64,000 bases of DNA from Cryptomeria japonica. Its lineage: Eukaryota > Streptophyta > Pinopsida > Cupressales > Cupressaceae. Position numbers and translations under genes: made by a program. Shown here piece by piece: positions 1 through 13,000 of the stretch. The stretch spans positions 191,856,270-191,920,269 of the forward strand of contig NC_081415.1 in assembly GCF_030272615.1 (NCBI RefSeq), read 5' to 3'. The notes under the pieces are model-generated. The model ran no database searches and was not told the DNA's origin. It worked only from the letters and a program-made list of their open reading frames with translations. Within the stretch, counting starts at the first letter, position 1, and each line of letters begins with the position of its first letter.

Positions 1-153
1 AAAGCAACAAATCATGTAATGCCACATCTGCAGACCACAAAAACACGACTTAATGCACAACCATCGATATACCCTTTTTTTGATCTTTTTGAACACCTCA
101 ATATAGAACATGTTGATGTGGCATTATATTTGATGATGTGGACCTGAAATCTT

Positions 154-445
154 AGTTATAAGCAAGGACCTTGAGAAGTAAACTCCTGTAAAATTTGAGA
201 GTAATTTGAAATTGCCACATGATTTTTAGAGGCATGAAGTTGGGGTATTCAACTACTAGGTCCTCTCCCCTAACTAAACTGGCAATCCCAAACACATATA
301 GTTATAAGCAAGGACCTTGGGAAGTAAACTGCTGTAAAATTTAAGAGTAATTTGAAATTGTCACAATATTTTTAGAGGCATGAAGTTGGGGTGTTCAACT
401 ACTAGGTCCTCTCCCCTAACTAAACTGGCACTCCCAAACACATAT
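154..445. repeat. Tandem duplication, 2 x 146 bp
   Basis: Positions 154-299 and 300-445 are direct, head-to-tail copies of 146 bp that differ at few positions; both end in AACACATAT. The repeat lies downstream of the PSMG4-like stop codon, in its 3' UTR or 3' flank. The low divergence suggests a recent duplication. Confidence 0.9.
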
Positions 446-960
446 TTACCAGGGCTAGCAAAAAGTGCAATGTTCATACATTAAAGTGACGTCCCTGACT
501 TATCACTTCACATATGATCCTTAAATACATTTGCACCATTGATACATTGACAGAAGAAAATTTCTTTAAAATGGGTAACATATATAACAACCATACATAA
601 CCATTCTGGATAACGTTGAAAGGAGAAAGCCTCTTCTGTTTATCCTTAAACTAACCATCTGATAAAAATTACAGTTGCTTTATCCAAATAAAATTAAACC
701 TTAAAAATGCACTGAATGTAACTAACCTGGCACTCTTGCACGCCTATCTACCAAGGCTGCCAAACATTGTTGTTTGAACATTAAAATGAAGTGGATGACT
801 TATCATCCCTATATGATTCTTAAATACAAATAGACTAAAGAAAAGATCAACAAAGTATCTTTAGAAAAATGCAACTTGTCAAATGCAATTGCATAGCAAG
901 GCATAACCTTTTTTAGACAACACTGACAGGAGAACGCCTCTTACATTCCTCCTTTGAATA
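425..960. repeat. Older ~305-bp tandem duplication covering the 3' end of the PSMG4-like gene
   Basis: Segments starting at 426 and 728 both begin CTGGCACTC and share the same order of motifs: CAAGGCTGCC-like, CTTATCA, TTCTTAAATACA, and GGAGAACGCCTCTT against GGAGAAAGCCTCTT at 929 and 622. The second copy includes the last ~15 codons of exon 5; the first copy is non-coding. Divergence is moderate. Confidence 0.6.
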
Positions 961-1005
961 GCCCAGACTATTTAACTTCTGAATAAGTATTCTTTCTGCA
1001 TGTGC
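913..1005 (-). CDS. PSMG4: PSMG4-like exon 5 (stop codon)
   Basis: The acceptor TTTTGTAG is followed by 30 codons and a TAA at 915-913. The exon encodes AHAERILIQKLNSLGYSKEE and a short basic tail, CKRRSPVSVV. The helix up to SLGYS matches the usual C-terminus of the family; the tail is not recognised and is variable in homologues. A diverged copy of the end of this exon lies about 305 bp downstream in the presumed 3' UTR. Confidence 0.8.
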   Translation of the reverse strand, partial: AHAERILIQKLNSLGYSKEECKRRSPVSVV

Positions 1006-4000
1006 CTACAAAATAATTCGACGTAAAATGTCGTGAGTTTAAACAATGAGCAACACATATCTAACACTCAGACTTCCAAATAGAGACGGCAGTATAAGTT
1101 AGAATAATATATAATTATTTCGTTAGCATAAAGCAAAGCGCTCTAAATACTCCTACTTAAGAACAAGACAAAATTAACGTTGTTTTAATCATGGGAAATA
1201 CCTCAAGCATTGGACTGCCCTTTGGAATATTGCACGCTAGTATGATATTTAGTCCTGTCCTCAGTACTGCACACAGACACAAGCTAACCCATACATTTCA
1301 ACAGATTCTCATAGACTTCACCTGGTATGAGTAAGGCTAGAATGTCACTGTTAAACAATTTTAGAAAAACGTACCAAGCCTGCGAGCAATGCCTGCTCCT
1401 GTGCTATCTGCACCTCCTCCTAGTAAAGATGTTACGCTTACTGTATTATTCTGTACACAAGTAATATTCAAGAAATATCCATTCAGAAAGTACTAAAAAG
1501 ATCTGATAATTCAAAATTGTAAAGATGTGCTAAATATTCAGCTGACATTAGAGAATCTCTGAATTTATTATATTACGCATACTAAGATTGTATAGGAAAC
1601 AACCTAGTGTTTAACTCAGGCTATCAGGCATGTCACTTGTCTATCTACTACATACTAAGTTACCAGGGTACAGGTGAAGATACCAAGGATTTGCAGATAG
1701 TTTTGGGATGTGCATATAGTACGGTTTGGGTATATCAATACAATAAGCAACAAAAAATACAAATAATTAACCATAATATCAACGTCATATGCATGAAATA
1801 GACAAAAGCATAACAGAAAACTACTTGTAATAGATAATTAAAATATTAAATGAGTCATGATATGATACATCACATAGATTTATAACTTTATGCTCTCTTA
1901 AAACAGGAAACTGGGCAGTGGTGATAATCGAACTCAAGAACTGCATGAATTAATCATCATATTGTTATTCATTAGAGAGCATCCACATCGGTAATCCGTT
2001 CATCAGAACCAGATTTAGTAAGACTACTGTCAGTTTAATTGTGTTTTCAATATTTTTCATGTATTATTAGGTTCTTTTATATGTTTTTATTATGACATGT
2101 GCACCTGCAGTAATACTTTTTTATTGTGTTTTAGTTATTACAGTTAACTAGGATATTATAACTCCAGATTTTTGAGAGGCCTCTTAACGAGTAGAAGAAC
2201 TGTATTCTACAAGTGCAGGGCATCCAGGAAGCAGCTGACAACAAAGAATACATAGAATAATCAAATCAAACTTAATTATGGCAAGAGTGTGCCACAGAAA
2301 GAAGATCTGTAAGCTTGCTATTTATGACAAGAAGACAGAAATGAAGCACGGGGAGTATACAGGGAATTTTAAAATATTTTTGAAAATGAGACTTAATAAA
2401 GAAATTTGACAGTCACGCCAATAAAAGTGCCTGCAAGGATGAACTAGTTATAATGAAAGAAATTCTGTTCCCAGAAAGTGAAACCATCTCTTCTATTTTT
2501 GCATGTTTCGAGCACATTCCCCCAAAAAATGCGAGGATGGCAAAGCAAGATAATTCAAATAAGGGTCTCCAAAGATAATTTGTATTGAGGGATGAAACGA
2601 TGAAAATTTACAAATATAGTATTACCACAATAGAACGTCCCCTGCTAACAGGGTAATCAAGAATAAGGAGAACTGTAAAGTTTCTTGGAAACCACATAAC
2701 GTCGGTTTGTAAAGTTGAGTTTTAATGGAGCATTGTAAGGCAATCGCAGTCCAGCAAGACAGGAGTAATGTTAGAACACCACCGAGGATCTTACTTGAAA
2801 GGCATTGCTTTCTAGCTTGGAGTGAAGTCTAATAATGATGTAAAAGGCTCTAGCACTTCTAGAAGATTTCAAAATAGTTCCCTTTTTAAGATGCGACAAT
2901 CTTTAAGTCAAGAGAGACTCTCAAGTGATTATCAGTGGGTGTATAAATAGGTTGTTGAAAGATTGAAACTCGAGCATTGTGAATGAAATTTTAGAGGTTC
3001 ATAGGCATTTTTAGAAAGTTGTTTATTCCCATTACTTCAAGAAAAGTAATAAGGTGGCAGATTTGTCACCTAACAAAGGAATTACTCAGATGCCTTTTGT
3101 GGAAAAACCTAGCTTGGAATCCTCAGAATGAAGGACTGATAATTCTTGAACCTGAAAGCATATGCCCATCTGATGCTAGGAAGGGCGTCCTTTGAATTTT
3201 CGTTTCCTCCTAACTTCTGCTCACCTCCCTGATCTTCTGTTTTAGTAGACATCAGTGAATCCATATCAGGTTTGGTTTAGGCCCCCACATACCTGTTAAT
3301 TATACTCTCCCAAGTGTGACAAGCATGCAGCTCAATCTTGGACTTATGGGAAGCATGTTAACTGAGTTTTATGGCTTATGGCAGAATTTCCGCAGTCTGA
3401 CTTTTTTAGGTTTACAGGGTTTGCTTTCCAGCCTTATTCTAACTGTTCTGTGCAGATTAAAGCTCTGCAGTTATGAAAAAGGGTTTAAGAGCCGTGAGAC
3501 TCTCCCTAAGTCAAGGTAGTCTCAGATAGGAGGCTATGGAGGACATTTGCACTATTGATACAAATTCTTTCGAGATGATATAAGATGTTCTCGGGAAGTA
3601 ACACCTCAGCAACATAGACACTGAGAACCAGAGTGTCCATTACTGAAAATTTTGCAATGAATTTATCTGTGCAAGAGCAGGATGTTGTGTTAGGGGGTTG
3701 GACTATTAGCTGAGTTCTCCCATCTGAAGACGATTTTCTTCTTGAGAATTATGATGATGAGTAAAAGGGTATGGATTGTTGTCTATATGTGAAGAAGGTA
3801 GAAAGTTTGAAGAATTCTGCTTCACTATGGCCAAGCGGCAGACAGACTTGGTCCACTTTTGTCAAGATATGGCTCTTTATGTGGATAATCTTCAGATTAT
3901 TTTGAGAAATGGGTTCTTGCCACAAGGGAGATCTCCAGTCAGTTCACCGTACCCTTCTTGTCCCTGATAGGTGTCACATAGGTCACCAACGAACTTTCCC

Positions 4001-7000
4001 AGAGCCTAGGATCTTGTTCTGATCTAAATGGATCATAAAAAAATTTGATAGAACAGCCACAGACATGAATATTTATGGACAGTAAAATGGATCTAGAAAA
4101 CTAAATGCAGTGATTTTCTTGTATTGGTTTGGATCAAGGAAGGAATTGTATAGGGCAAGGAAGATCTGATTGTTTGTAGGTGTGTTGAAATGCTGAGACA
4201 GTAGTATGGCTATTAAAGGAGCAAGGGACAGCATGCATCCAGGCATCCTATTGTATCTGGTAAAACTGCTATTCTTATTATAGGTAGTATGACGTTTTGC
4301 ACTACCATACAGTCTGGTTTTCTCTTGCTGAGGAGTTTCCAGGATACAAGTTTCAAGACTTTGTGGGATTCATTTTATTTGCAGCATGTATATTTCCCAG
4401 CAGTTCATTCTCTCTAACAACTATCATTTAAATTAGAAGTGGCATAGTATGTTACCATATAATTCTTAATTTGTAGATTCTAAATTCAAGAGTTCATAGA
4501 ACATGGCAGATCCTAAGGTGGTGGCTGATGAAGAGCCGGGACTGTCTCGTTGTTCATTGTGCAACCCTCTATTTGGTTTGAGAGTTTGTTTCTGTAATGT
4601 GTTTCCAGAGGGGTAATGGTTTGTAATATTGATATGTGTTAACTCTCCGTCTAGCTGAATCCTTTGTTTTGTTAGCTTATGTAAGTTCAAGTATTTTCCT
4701 GGGTGTGGGCCCCTAAAGAACCCACATTAATCTGAAGAATAATACCACAGCAGATCATATCCTCTTATTAGGTTTATTTAAAAATTGGCCTCACTCTATA
4801 GACCATAGAAGCATTAATTGTTTGCGGAATTAATCGGCAAAACAAAAGTATAAGATTTTTTGAAAAAATGGGGAAAAATCAAGAAAAATTAAAATTTACA
4901 AACAAATGTAAAAAATTGTAGAAAAACAATCAAAAACAACTTTTTTTATATATTTAAGGGCATTTCCATAGCATAGAGATATTGTAGGCAAATAAAATAG
5001 AGACTTCAACACATGAATTGTAGAAAATGGATTTTCACTGTTTAAATTCATATCACGGATTACATTGTACAAAACATTCCACAATATAAATAATATCTAG
5101 ATGGTGACAGTTGTCAAAATGTCAATTACAATATAGTTTTTGCAATTTTGCAAAGTCAATCTGTAAACTAAGTAAAAAATTCCAAAAAATCAACCGTAGC
5201 AAATGAGACGCTAGAGGACAAGAGGCCACGATGATGAAGCTCATGGTGAGAGCGTGTCCTAGCTCGTTCAATCCATTCAAGATCCAGGTTGGCCATCCTC
5301 ATGACATCAAAATCTTCAAGCTCAAGCGAAGTATCATCAGCAGCAGCAGCAACAATCCACTCCTCTAGATCTATCTCATCGAGGTCAATTGACTCGTCTT
5401 CCTCAATAGTTCATAATTTTGCCCATGTACAAATTAGTCTTTGTTTTACAAGTGAAAAACACAATGAATACAATTTCAACTAACTGCAAGTATATATTAA
5501 TATTCTTACCTTGATCTTTCTTTAGCTTCAAGAGGAGGTTGTGGTGAAAAACAACAAGTCATTCATCCGTTGTTGTGTTAGGCAGTTGCGTTTGTTGGAA
5601 TAGATGTGTTCAAAAACACTCCAATTACGCTCACAAGCGGGATGAGCTGCATGGTTGGCTCAAAATGCACACCGCCATCCACCTAAGACTTTTGCATTCT
5701 TCACCAAAACAAGCCCACCATTGAGCTGAAAAACACATTACATGGAGATGATATTGTAAGAATATCTTAAAATCTTAACAAATTTAATTACCATGTTGGC
5801 AAAATAAAAAGACTATCAAAAGTTAATAGAGTCTACCTAGTTGGAAGGTCTTTCTGCCTTCCATGGCAGCCCTAGAATAGAGAAAATCCCTAGCCTGCTT
5901 GTACAATACCATCTCTGACATAACTGCACTAAATTTATCCTAATTTGGAAACATTTTGTCCATCTACTAGATGAAGCATTGTTTGATCTTAGGATCAATA
6001 TCCATGAATGGAGCCTTCTAGAATAACGATGGATTGAGAAAGTATCCCGCAGCATGGAGAGGAGAGTGCATCTGTCCATCTCATCTCCTATCAATTTATG
6101 TCCCACAACGGCATATACCTCTCCTTGTTATTTGTCAACTTACTCCTTATCACCTCCTTGGCCCTATCCATGGCCTCATACACATATCCCATTGGGGTTT
6201 TTTTCCCATCCACTAGTCTCAAGAATTTTACTATAAGCTTTGAAAATTCTAAAATGTGTTCAAACGATTTCCAAAAACTGGTAGAATAAATGTACTCTAC
6301 CACTACTATGCCATTTGATTGATTTGTCAAGCCAGACTCCATCCACTCAGCTGAAACAAACATTCACCACAAATTACTTTTTTGTTCAGATGGTTTTAGT
6401 AATGCAAGGAAGTGTGGTAAAAATCTTGTCACCCACGATCGAACTAGCTCCTTGCCTCCTGTGAAAGAGTGCATTACGTATGATTATAAATAAACTTGGT
6501 AAACTTGTGAGCCTTCTACAATGCCTCTTTAACCGATTCAATTTTTCCAATGTCCTCTAGGGTTAGATCAAGGCAATGTGTTGCACATGATGTAAAAAAC
6601 ATAAAGAGGTATTTATCTATCAGAAGTCTCCCAGCAGCATTGTTTGTGATAAATTAAACCACATTTTGTGGCCCTCAATCCATAACTACCATTTCATACA
6701 TTTAAAACAATGCAATAGTGGATTTCATTATATGAGATGCATTCACAGATTTCAAAAAAAATAGTGTCAATCTCACAAGAGACAAGGAAGTTAATGAGGG
6801 TTTGTTTCCTTCTATCTATCAATCCATCTCACATAATACTACAACTAGTAATAGCCCACTATAACCGATGCTATTTTACAACATCTTCAACATCACATAC
6901 TACATTTTTGAGCATACCAACCCTCAATGACTCATAAGATGGGGCTTGAAACCGAAGACCTGCAGCTACAAAAGCATCTACCATAGCTTCCCAATATGGA

Positions 7001-10000
7001 GATCTAGAAGCATGGAATGACAAGCTAAAGGAGTACCAAAAATTACCAATTGTCTTCTTTGCTTGTTCATGGACGATTCTCGTCCATCCTATACTCTCCA
7101 AAGTGGTTTGTGATCTTGGTGTAGTACGAAGTTGGAAGAAATCATTAAAGTTTCCTCCACCTATGTTTGTTCCACATGTTGTAGAAGGTCCTGACCCAGA
7201 TTCCCTAAAACCCCCATCTTCACCATCCTCCTCACCCAAACGATTCCTCCTAGCATTTACGAACTAGAACCTAGCTCAACCCCAGTTCTCGCCTTTTTGG
7301 CCTTACCCAATCAAAACTAGCTAGGGATAGAGTTTGGTTGTGACATTTGTACACAGATGCATGACAAAGGTTCAAGCTTGTCCAAAGATAATCATTTGAT
7401 ATTTAATAGACTATTTATAGAAGACAAAGCATGTTTTTAAATGTAATTTTTGTACTAAAACTATAAACAAATTTATTGTTAATAATTAAGAATTTATATG
7501 TTTTTTAATTTATTTAAATCTTTAATTAATATCCTTTATAGATTGTTTAAAAATATACCCATTTTTGTGTATTGTTTTGGATAAGTTCTGCCATGTGGGG
7601 GCAGTACCCGCTCCATTTCTTTCAAAATAAAAACATTACTAGATATTACATAGATTGGTGGGGATTAAGGGATTTATGGTAGAGATAACCAATTCCATCC
7701 CCAATCTCCCTCTGCCTTTCCACAATCTCTTCTGGCATGTAATCCTTGTTGCCATCCATAAATGCCACAAATTCATCCAAACAATATTTCTTGCCAACTC
7801 CAGCCCTGTAGATTTTCCATGCTTTGAACATTTTGGTCTTCTTCCCTTCAGCATTCAAATCAAAATATCCCATCATTATTCCTGATTTGGGCACAGTTTC
7901 CACAGTCACCATTGCAGTTTTGACAATCACTGCATTTTCCTCCATCACCATACGATTGGCAATACAAATGCACTCAATGCATTCCTCAAAATCTGCATGA
8001 TGGGTGAAAACATACTTTCATAGACTGCACCATCGTGTACATGACAGTCAACCCAGAAATCGGTCCCTATGATCTTTATCACCATCAACTTTTCCTTTTC
8101 TTCCCCTTTGCTAAAGAGCTCGTCCACCTACTCTTCAGGTGATTCCTTGACCTCCTCCACTGAGGAGCAAACACATTTGACTCCAAAGTATTCCGCCATC
8201 TCCTAGCTTGTTTTGATATTTTCTGCTTGTGTGGTTTTCTTCTGTCTACTCCTCTATTATTTATATAATCCTCAAAGACCCCAGTGCACTACTTTCTAGC
8301 TTCTCTTCATTGAAACGACAGTTTCTTGAAATACTTTCCACAAAATCTGCCCATGATAAACCCAAAATCCAGCACGCGTATCCTACTCTAGATATACAAT
8401 CTATGTCGTAACAAGGATTTTCCAAAAATGACAGCTTTAGCTCCGTTCAATCCCTTCACTATCCCATCTAATGTCCTTTTTCAATCCTTCCTTTAAGTGA
8501 TCGGTCTTTTTCTATATTTTATCCTTGCCCCAATAATTGTTCTCTGATCTAAGGAAAGTAACATATTTTCAGTCCTCATTCTACTTATGACAAAATCAAT
8601 GTCCTGCATACTTAAACAAAATCATTAGATTCTCTGCGATTCCTCCCTACTTGTCACCAGCAAGTCGCCAAACTATCTATACCCTTAGGTACGGAATTGG
8701 TACCATTCAATTTTTCCTTCTCTATTATTTCAATCAGAGTTAGCCATTCTGAGATATTATCCGTAATATTCTCATGATCTTCTCCAAACCAATATTTGCT
8801 ATGAAATCAACTACCATATTTGCTTCTCAATGAACATGCTTGATTTTATAATCTTTGATGCCTACCAGTCTTTCTTTAATTAATTTTATCCATTTGTCAA
8901 GTTTCTAGCTTACAGATTCACCTTGAACCACTGCATTAACCACAACTTGGGAATCCCCTTCAATATCCAAGGCCTGAATTCCAAGCCTATTACAGAAAGC
9001 CAATCCCCTTTCTAAAACTTTGATTTTTGTTTATTTGTTGGTTGCAGAATCAATTGACCTATACAAAATATTCTGGCAATTCCCATCACTATCCCTAATG
9101 ATACAACCAATCCCAACTTTGCCTTGGTTCCCTTTTGAAACCTCGTAAAAGTTTGACTTGAGTCTACCAACTTTGGGCTTCAACCATTTGGCATCTTTTC
9201 TACCCATGTTATGTTTGATGTAGCAGCCTTGTGGGGCTCTGAGATGATTCCATCTTTTCTATATATTTTCAACACACTTATTCACTAAGTTTATTCTTTT
9301 GTTTTGGACTTTTCCATCCAACACCTCACATATGCCATCTTCTATCTTTTTTATTACATGTTCACTTGGTAAAGCTTTATTGTTGAATATTCTTTTGTTT
9401 CTTTCCTTCCAGATATGCTAGAAAATTATCGAGGGGGCCACCATCCAAATATCACCCCAAAGGGATTTTTTGTTTATAATCGACCAACTATTGGTAAAAT
9501 CCAATAGTTTTTCTTTTTTGGCGTTATTCCACGCACACATCGAGGAGAGCCAATCCCAACATTTTGACACGAAGGGGCACCATAAAAAGAGATGATTCTG
9601 GGTTTCTTCCACGACCAAATTGACCAGCTAAATTTTGTTGGAATAGTTCAGTGGCCCCGAGAGCGAGGGCATTCCTTTCGACGGCACTTCATGGGCGAGC
9701 ATTAACAGGTTACAGGTTAGAGAGATATGGTATGGTGGGACCAAGTGTTGTATACTCTGTTTGGTCGAGGAAGAAACCCACAATCATCCGGTGCCCCTTT
9801 GCCTCGAAATGTTGGGTTTGGCTCTCCTCAATGTGTGGGTGGAATAATGCCAGAAACGAAAAACTATTCGATTTTACCAATAGTTGGTCGATTATAAATA
9901 GAAAATCCCTTTGGAGTGATATTTGGATGGTGGCCCCCTCAATAGTTGTTTGGCATATCTGGAAGGAAAAAAACAAAAGAATGATCAACAATAAAGCTTT

Positions 10001-13000
10001 ACCAATTGAATAGGTAATCAAAAAAATAGAAAATGGCATATGTGAGGTGGTGAATGGAAAAGTCCAAAGCAAAAGAATAAATATCGTGAAAAACTGGGAT
10101 GAAAATATTCAAAAAAGTTGGAATGGTCTAAGACCCCCACAAGGCTACTACATCAAACAAAACATAAGTAGAAAAGATGCCAAATGGTTGAAGCCCAAAG
10201 TTGGTAAACTCAAGTTGAACTTCAACGAAACTTCAAAAGGGAACACAGGCCCGGATTGGCTGCATTATTAGGGACAATGATGGGAATTGCCAGAATATTT
10301 TTTACAGATCAATGGATTTTGCAACCAACAATGAAGCAGAAATCAAAGCTTTAGAAAGGGGACTGGCTCTCTATAATAGGCTCGGAATTCAAGCCTTGGA
10401 TATTGAAGGAAATTCTAAAGTTGTGGTTAATGCAGTGGTTAAGGGTGAATCTGTAAGCTGGAAACTTAACAAATTGATAAGATTAATTAAAGAAAGTTTG
10501 GTAGGCATCAGACATTATAAAATCAAGCATGTTTACCGAGAAGCAAATATGGCAGCTTACTTCATAGCAAATATTGGTGTTGGAGAAGATCATGAGAATA
10601 TTACGGATAAAATCTCAAAATGACCAGCTCCGATCGAAATAATAGAGAAGGAAAAATTGAATGATACCAATTTAGACCTGAGGGTATAGGATAGTTTGGT
10701 GACTTGCTAGTGACAAGTACAAAGGAATCATAGAGAATCTAAGGATTTTGTTTTAAGTATGCAGGGCACAGATTTTGTCATCAGTAGAATAAGGATTGAA
10801 AAGATGTTACTTTCCTTATATCAGAGAACAAATATCGAGGCAAGGATAAAATATAGAAAAAGATTGATCACTTAAAGGAAGTATCGAAAAAGGACATAAG
10901 ATGGGATAATGAAGGGACTAAACGGAGCTAAAGCTATCATTTTTGGAAACACCGTCATTTTTGGAAAATCCTTGTCAAGGGACTATGCCCAAATCAGGGA
11001 TAATGATGGGATATTTTGATCTCAACGCTGTAGGGAAGGAGACCAAAATGTTCAAAGCATGGAAAATCAACAAGGTTGGAGTTGGCAAGAACTATTGTTT
11101 GCATGAATTTGTGGCATTTATGGATGGCAACAAGGATCTCATGCTAGAAGAGATTGTGGAAACGCTGAGGGAGATTGCGAATGGAATTGGTTATCTCTAC
11201 CATAAATCCCTTAATCCCCACCAATCTATGTAATATCTATGTAATGTTTTTATTTTGAAAGTAATGGAACAGGTATTGCTCCCATATGGCAGAACTTATC
11301 TTTAAAAAAAACACAAAAATCAGTATTTTTTTAAATGATCTATAAAGGGATATTAATAAAACATATTAAATAAATTAAAAAATATATAAATACTTCAATA
11401 ATATCAATAAAAAAATTTATATTTTTAGTACAAAAATTTCATTTAAAAACATGCTTTGTCTTCTATAAATAGTCTATTAAATATCAAATGATTATCTTTC
11501 GACAAGTTTGAACCTTTGTCATGCATTTATGTACAAATATCACAACCAAACTCTATACCTAGCTAGTTTTTAACAAGTTATATTGTTTGAGAAAATGATA
11601 CTACAAACTGGAAAAAGAAAGCAAGTTTGAAAATGAGAAATGATTAACTTACATTTAAGTTTTTAATCTGAAAATTAAAAAAATGAAACACCTACCTCAC
11701 TAAACTAGCTCATCTTCTGCCATAACTCAAACTTTAAGCCTTTACCTCAATATGACAAATCAAATGTGCATATTATTATACTCAATGCTACTTGATGCTA
11801 CAATATAACTTGCTGTCGTTTTTTGTCATTTTAAACAATGACAAAAAAAAACATTCAACTATAACTTTGCAACAGCATAAAACAATTGTTTCAAACCTTT
11901 AAACAATAGGCAAACATAGGCATTGAAATTTGCTATGACTTAAGTCACTAATCAGTTCTTGGCGATTCTTAGAAGTAATAAAAATAGGTATTGCAAGAAA
12001 ACATAAAAAATCAAACCAATTTATAGAGATTGCAACCTCCAAAAACACAATACGGATTTATGAAACAAAAGTTTGTCCATGTTTTCATTACAAAAACTTC
12101 ATGCATATCTTAAAATCTATCTATCTAAATGGTGAACATCACTTATCAACACATAACTACAACATTAAAATGCTTTTGCAGATCTGATTCTTGATCACAA
12201 TACCATGTCAAAACCACTTTGCGTGGACACATTGCACACCAGTTCCCGATAGCACCAAGGTTAAATGCAATTGGTGTCTAAATGAGATCAATGGTGGAAT
12301 TTAACGTTTCAAATGGCATTTGTCAAAAGAGCGAGGAAATAACACCGAGATTTGCAAACAATGCCCTACAGATGTCTCATATCAGGCAAAGCAATCTCTT
12401 GATGGGATTACTAAGAGTAAGGCCAAAAAAGCAAGAACTAGGGTTGAACTAGGTTCTAGTTCTGCAGATGCCAAGAGGAACCATTTAGGGTCAGCACCTT
12501 CTTCTATAGCACGCGGACCAAAACACAAGTGGAGGAAACATTAATGATTTCTTCCAACCTCATACTACACCAGCATCACAAAACATTTCGAAGAGTATAG
12601 GATGGAGAAAAATCGTCCATGAACAAGCAAAAAAGGCAATTGGTAATTTTTGGTACTCTTCTAGCTTGTCATTCCATGCTTCCAGATCTCCATATTGGCA
12701 AGCTATGGTAGATGTTATTCCAGTTGCTGGTTCTAGGTTTCAAGCCCCATCTTATGAGTCATTGAGGGTTGGTATGCTCAAAGATGCAGTACGGGATGTT
12801 GAAGATGTTGTTAAAAAGCATGGGTTACAATGGGCTATTACTGGTTGCAGCATTATGGGAGATGGATGGATAAATAGAAGGAACCGAACCCTCATTAATT
12901 TCCTAGTCTCTTGTGAGATTGGCACTATTTACTTGTCAGAGATGGAATTGTACAAGTAGGCTAGGGGTTTTCTCTCTTCTACAGCTACCATGGAAAGCAG

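Larger units (their letters stand above)
4800..9630 (-). repeat. Left arm of a ~9.2-kb imperfect palindrome (LINE 3' end + hAT)
   Basis: The reverse complement of 4800-9630 aligns with 9755-14045 along its whole length. From the centre outward the order is LINE zf-RVT/RNase H, a small ORF, the LINE 3' UTR, a spacer, a hAT transposase and an AT-rich end. This arm retains the hAT centre and ~500 bp near 7900-8400 that the right arm lacks. It lacks the BED-finger region (~800 bp) that the right arm keeps. The outer limit is GACCATAGAAGC near 4801. Confidence 0.85.

Noticed and set aside
3316-3967. Short frames at 3316-3519 and 3776-3967 as extra exons
   Set aside because: No homology to the PSMG4-like protein, which is complete without them, and they lie on the opposite strand.
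5289-5483. Plus-strand frame in the left palindrome arm, and minus-strand frame 13371-13574 in the right arm
   Set aside because: They are antisense to the acidic C-terminal tail of the hAT transposase in both arms.
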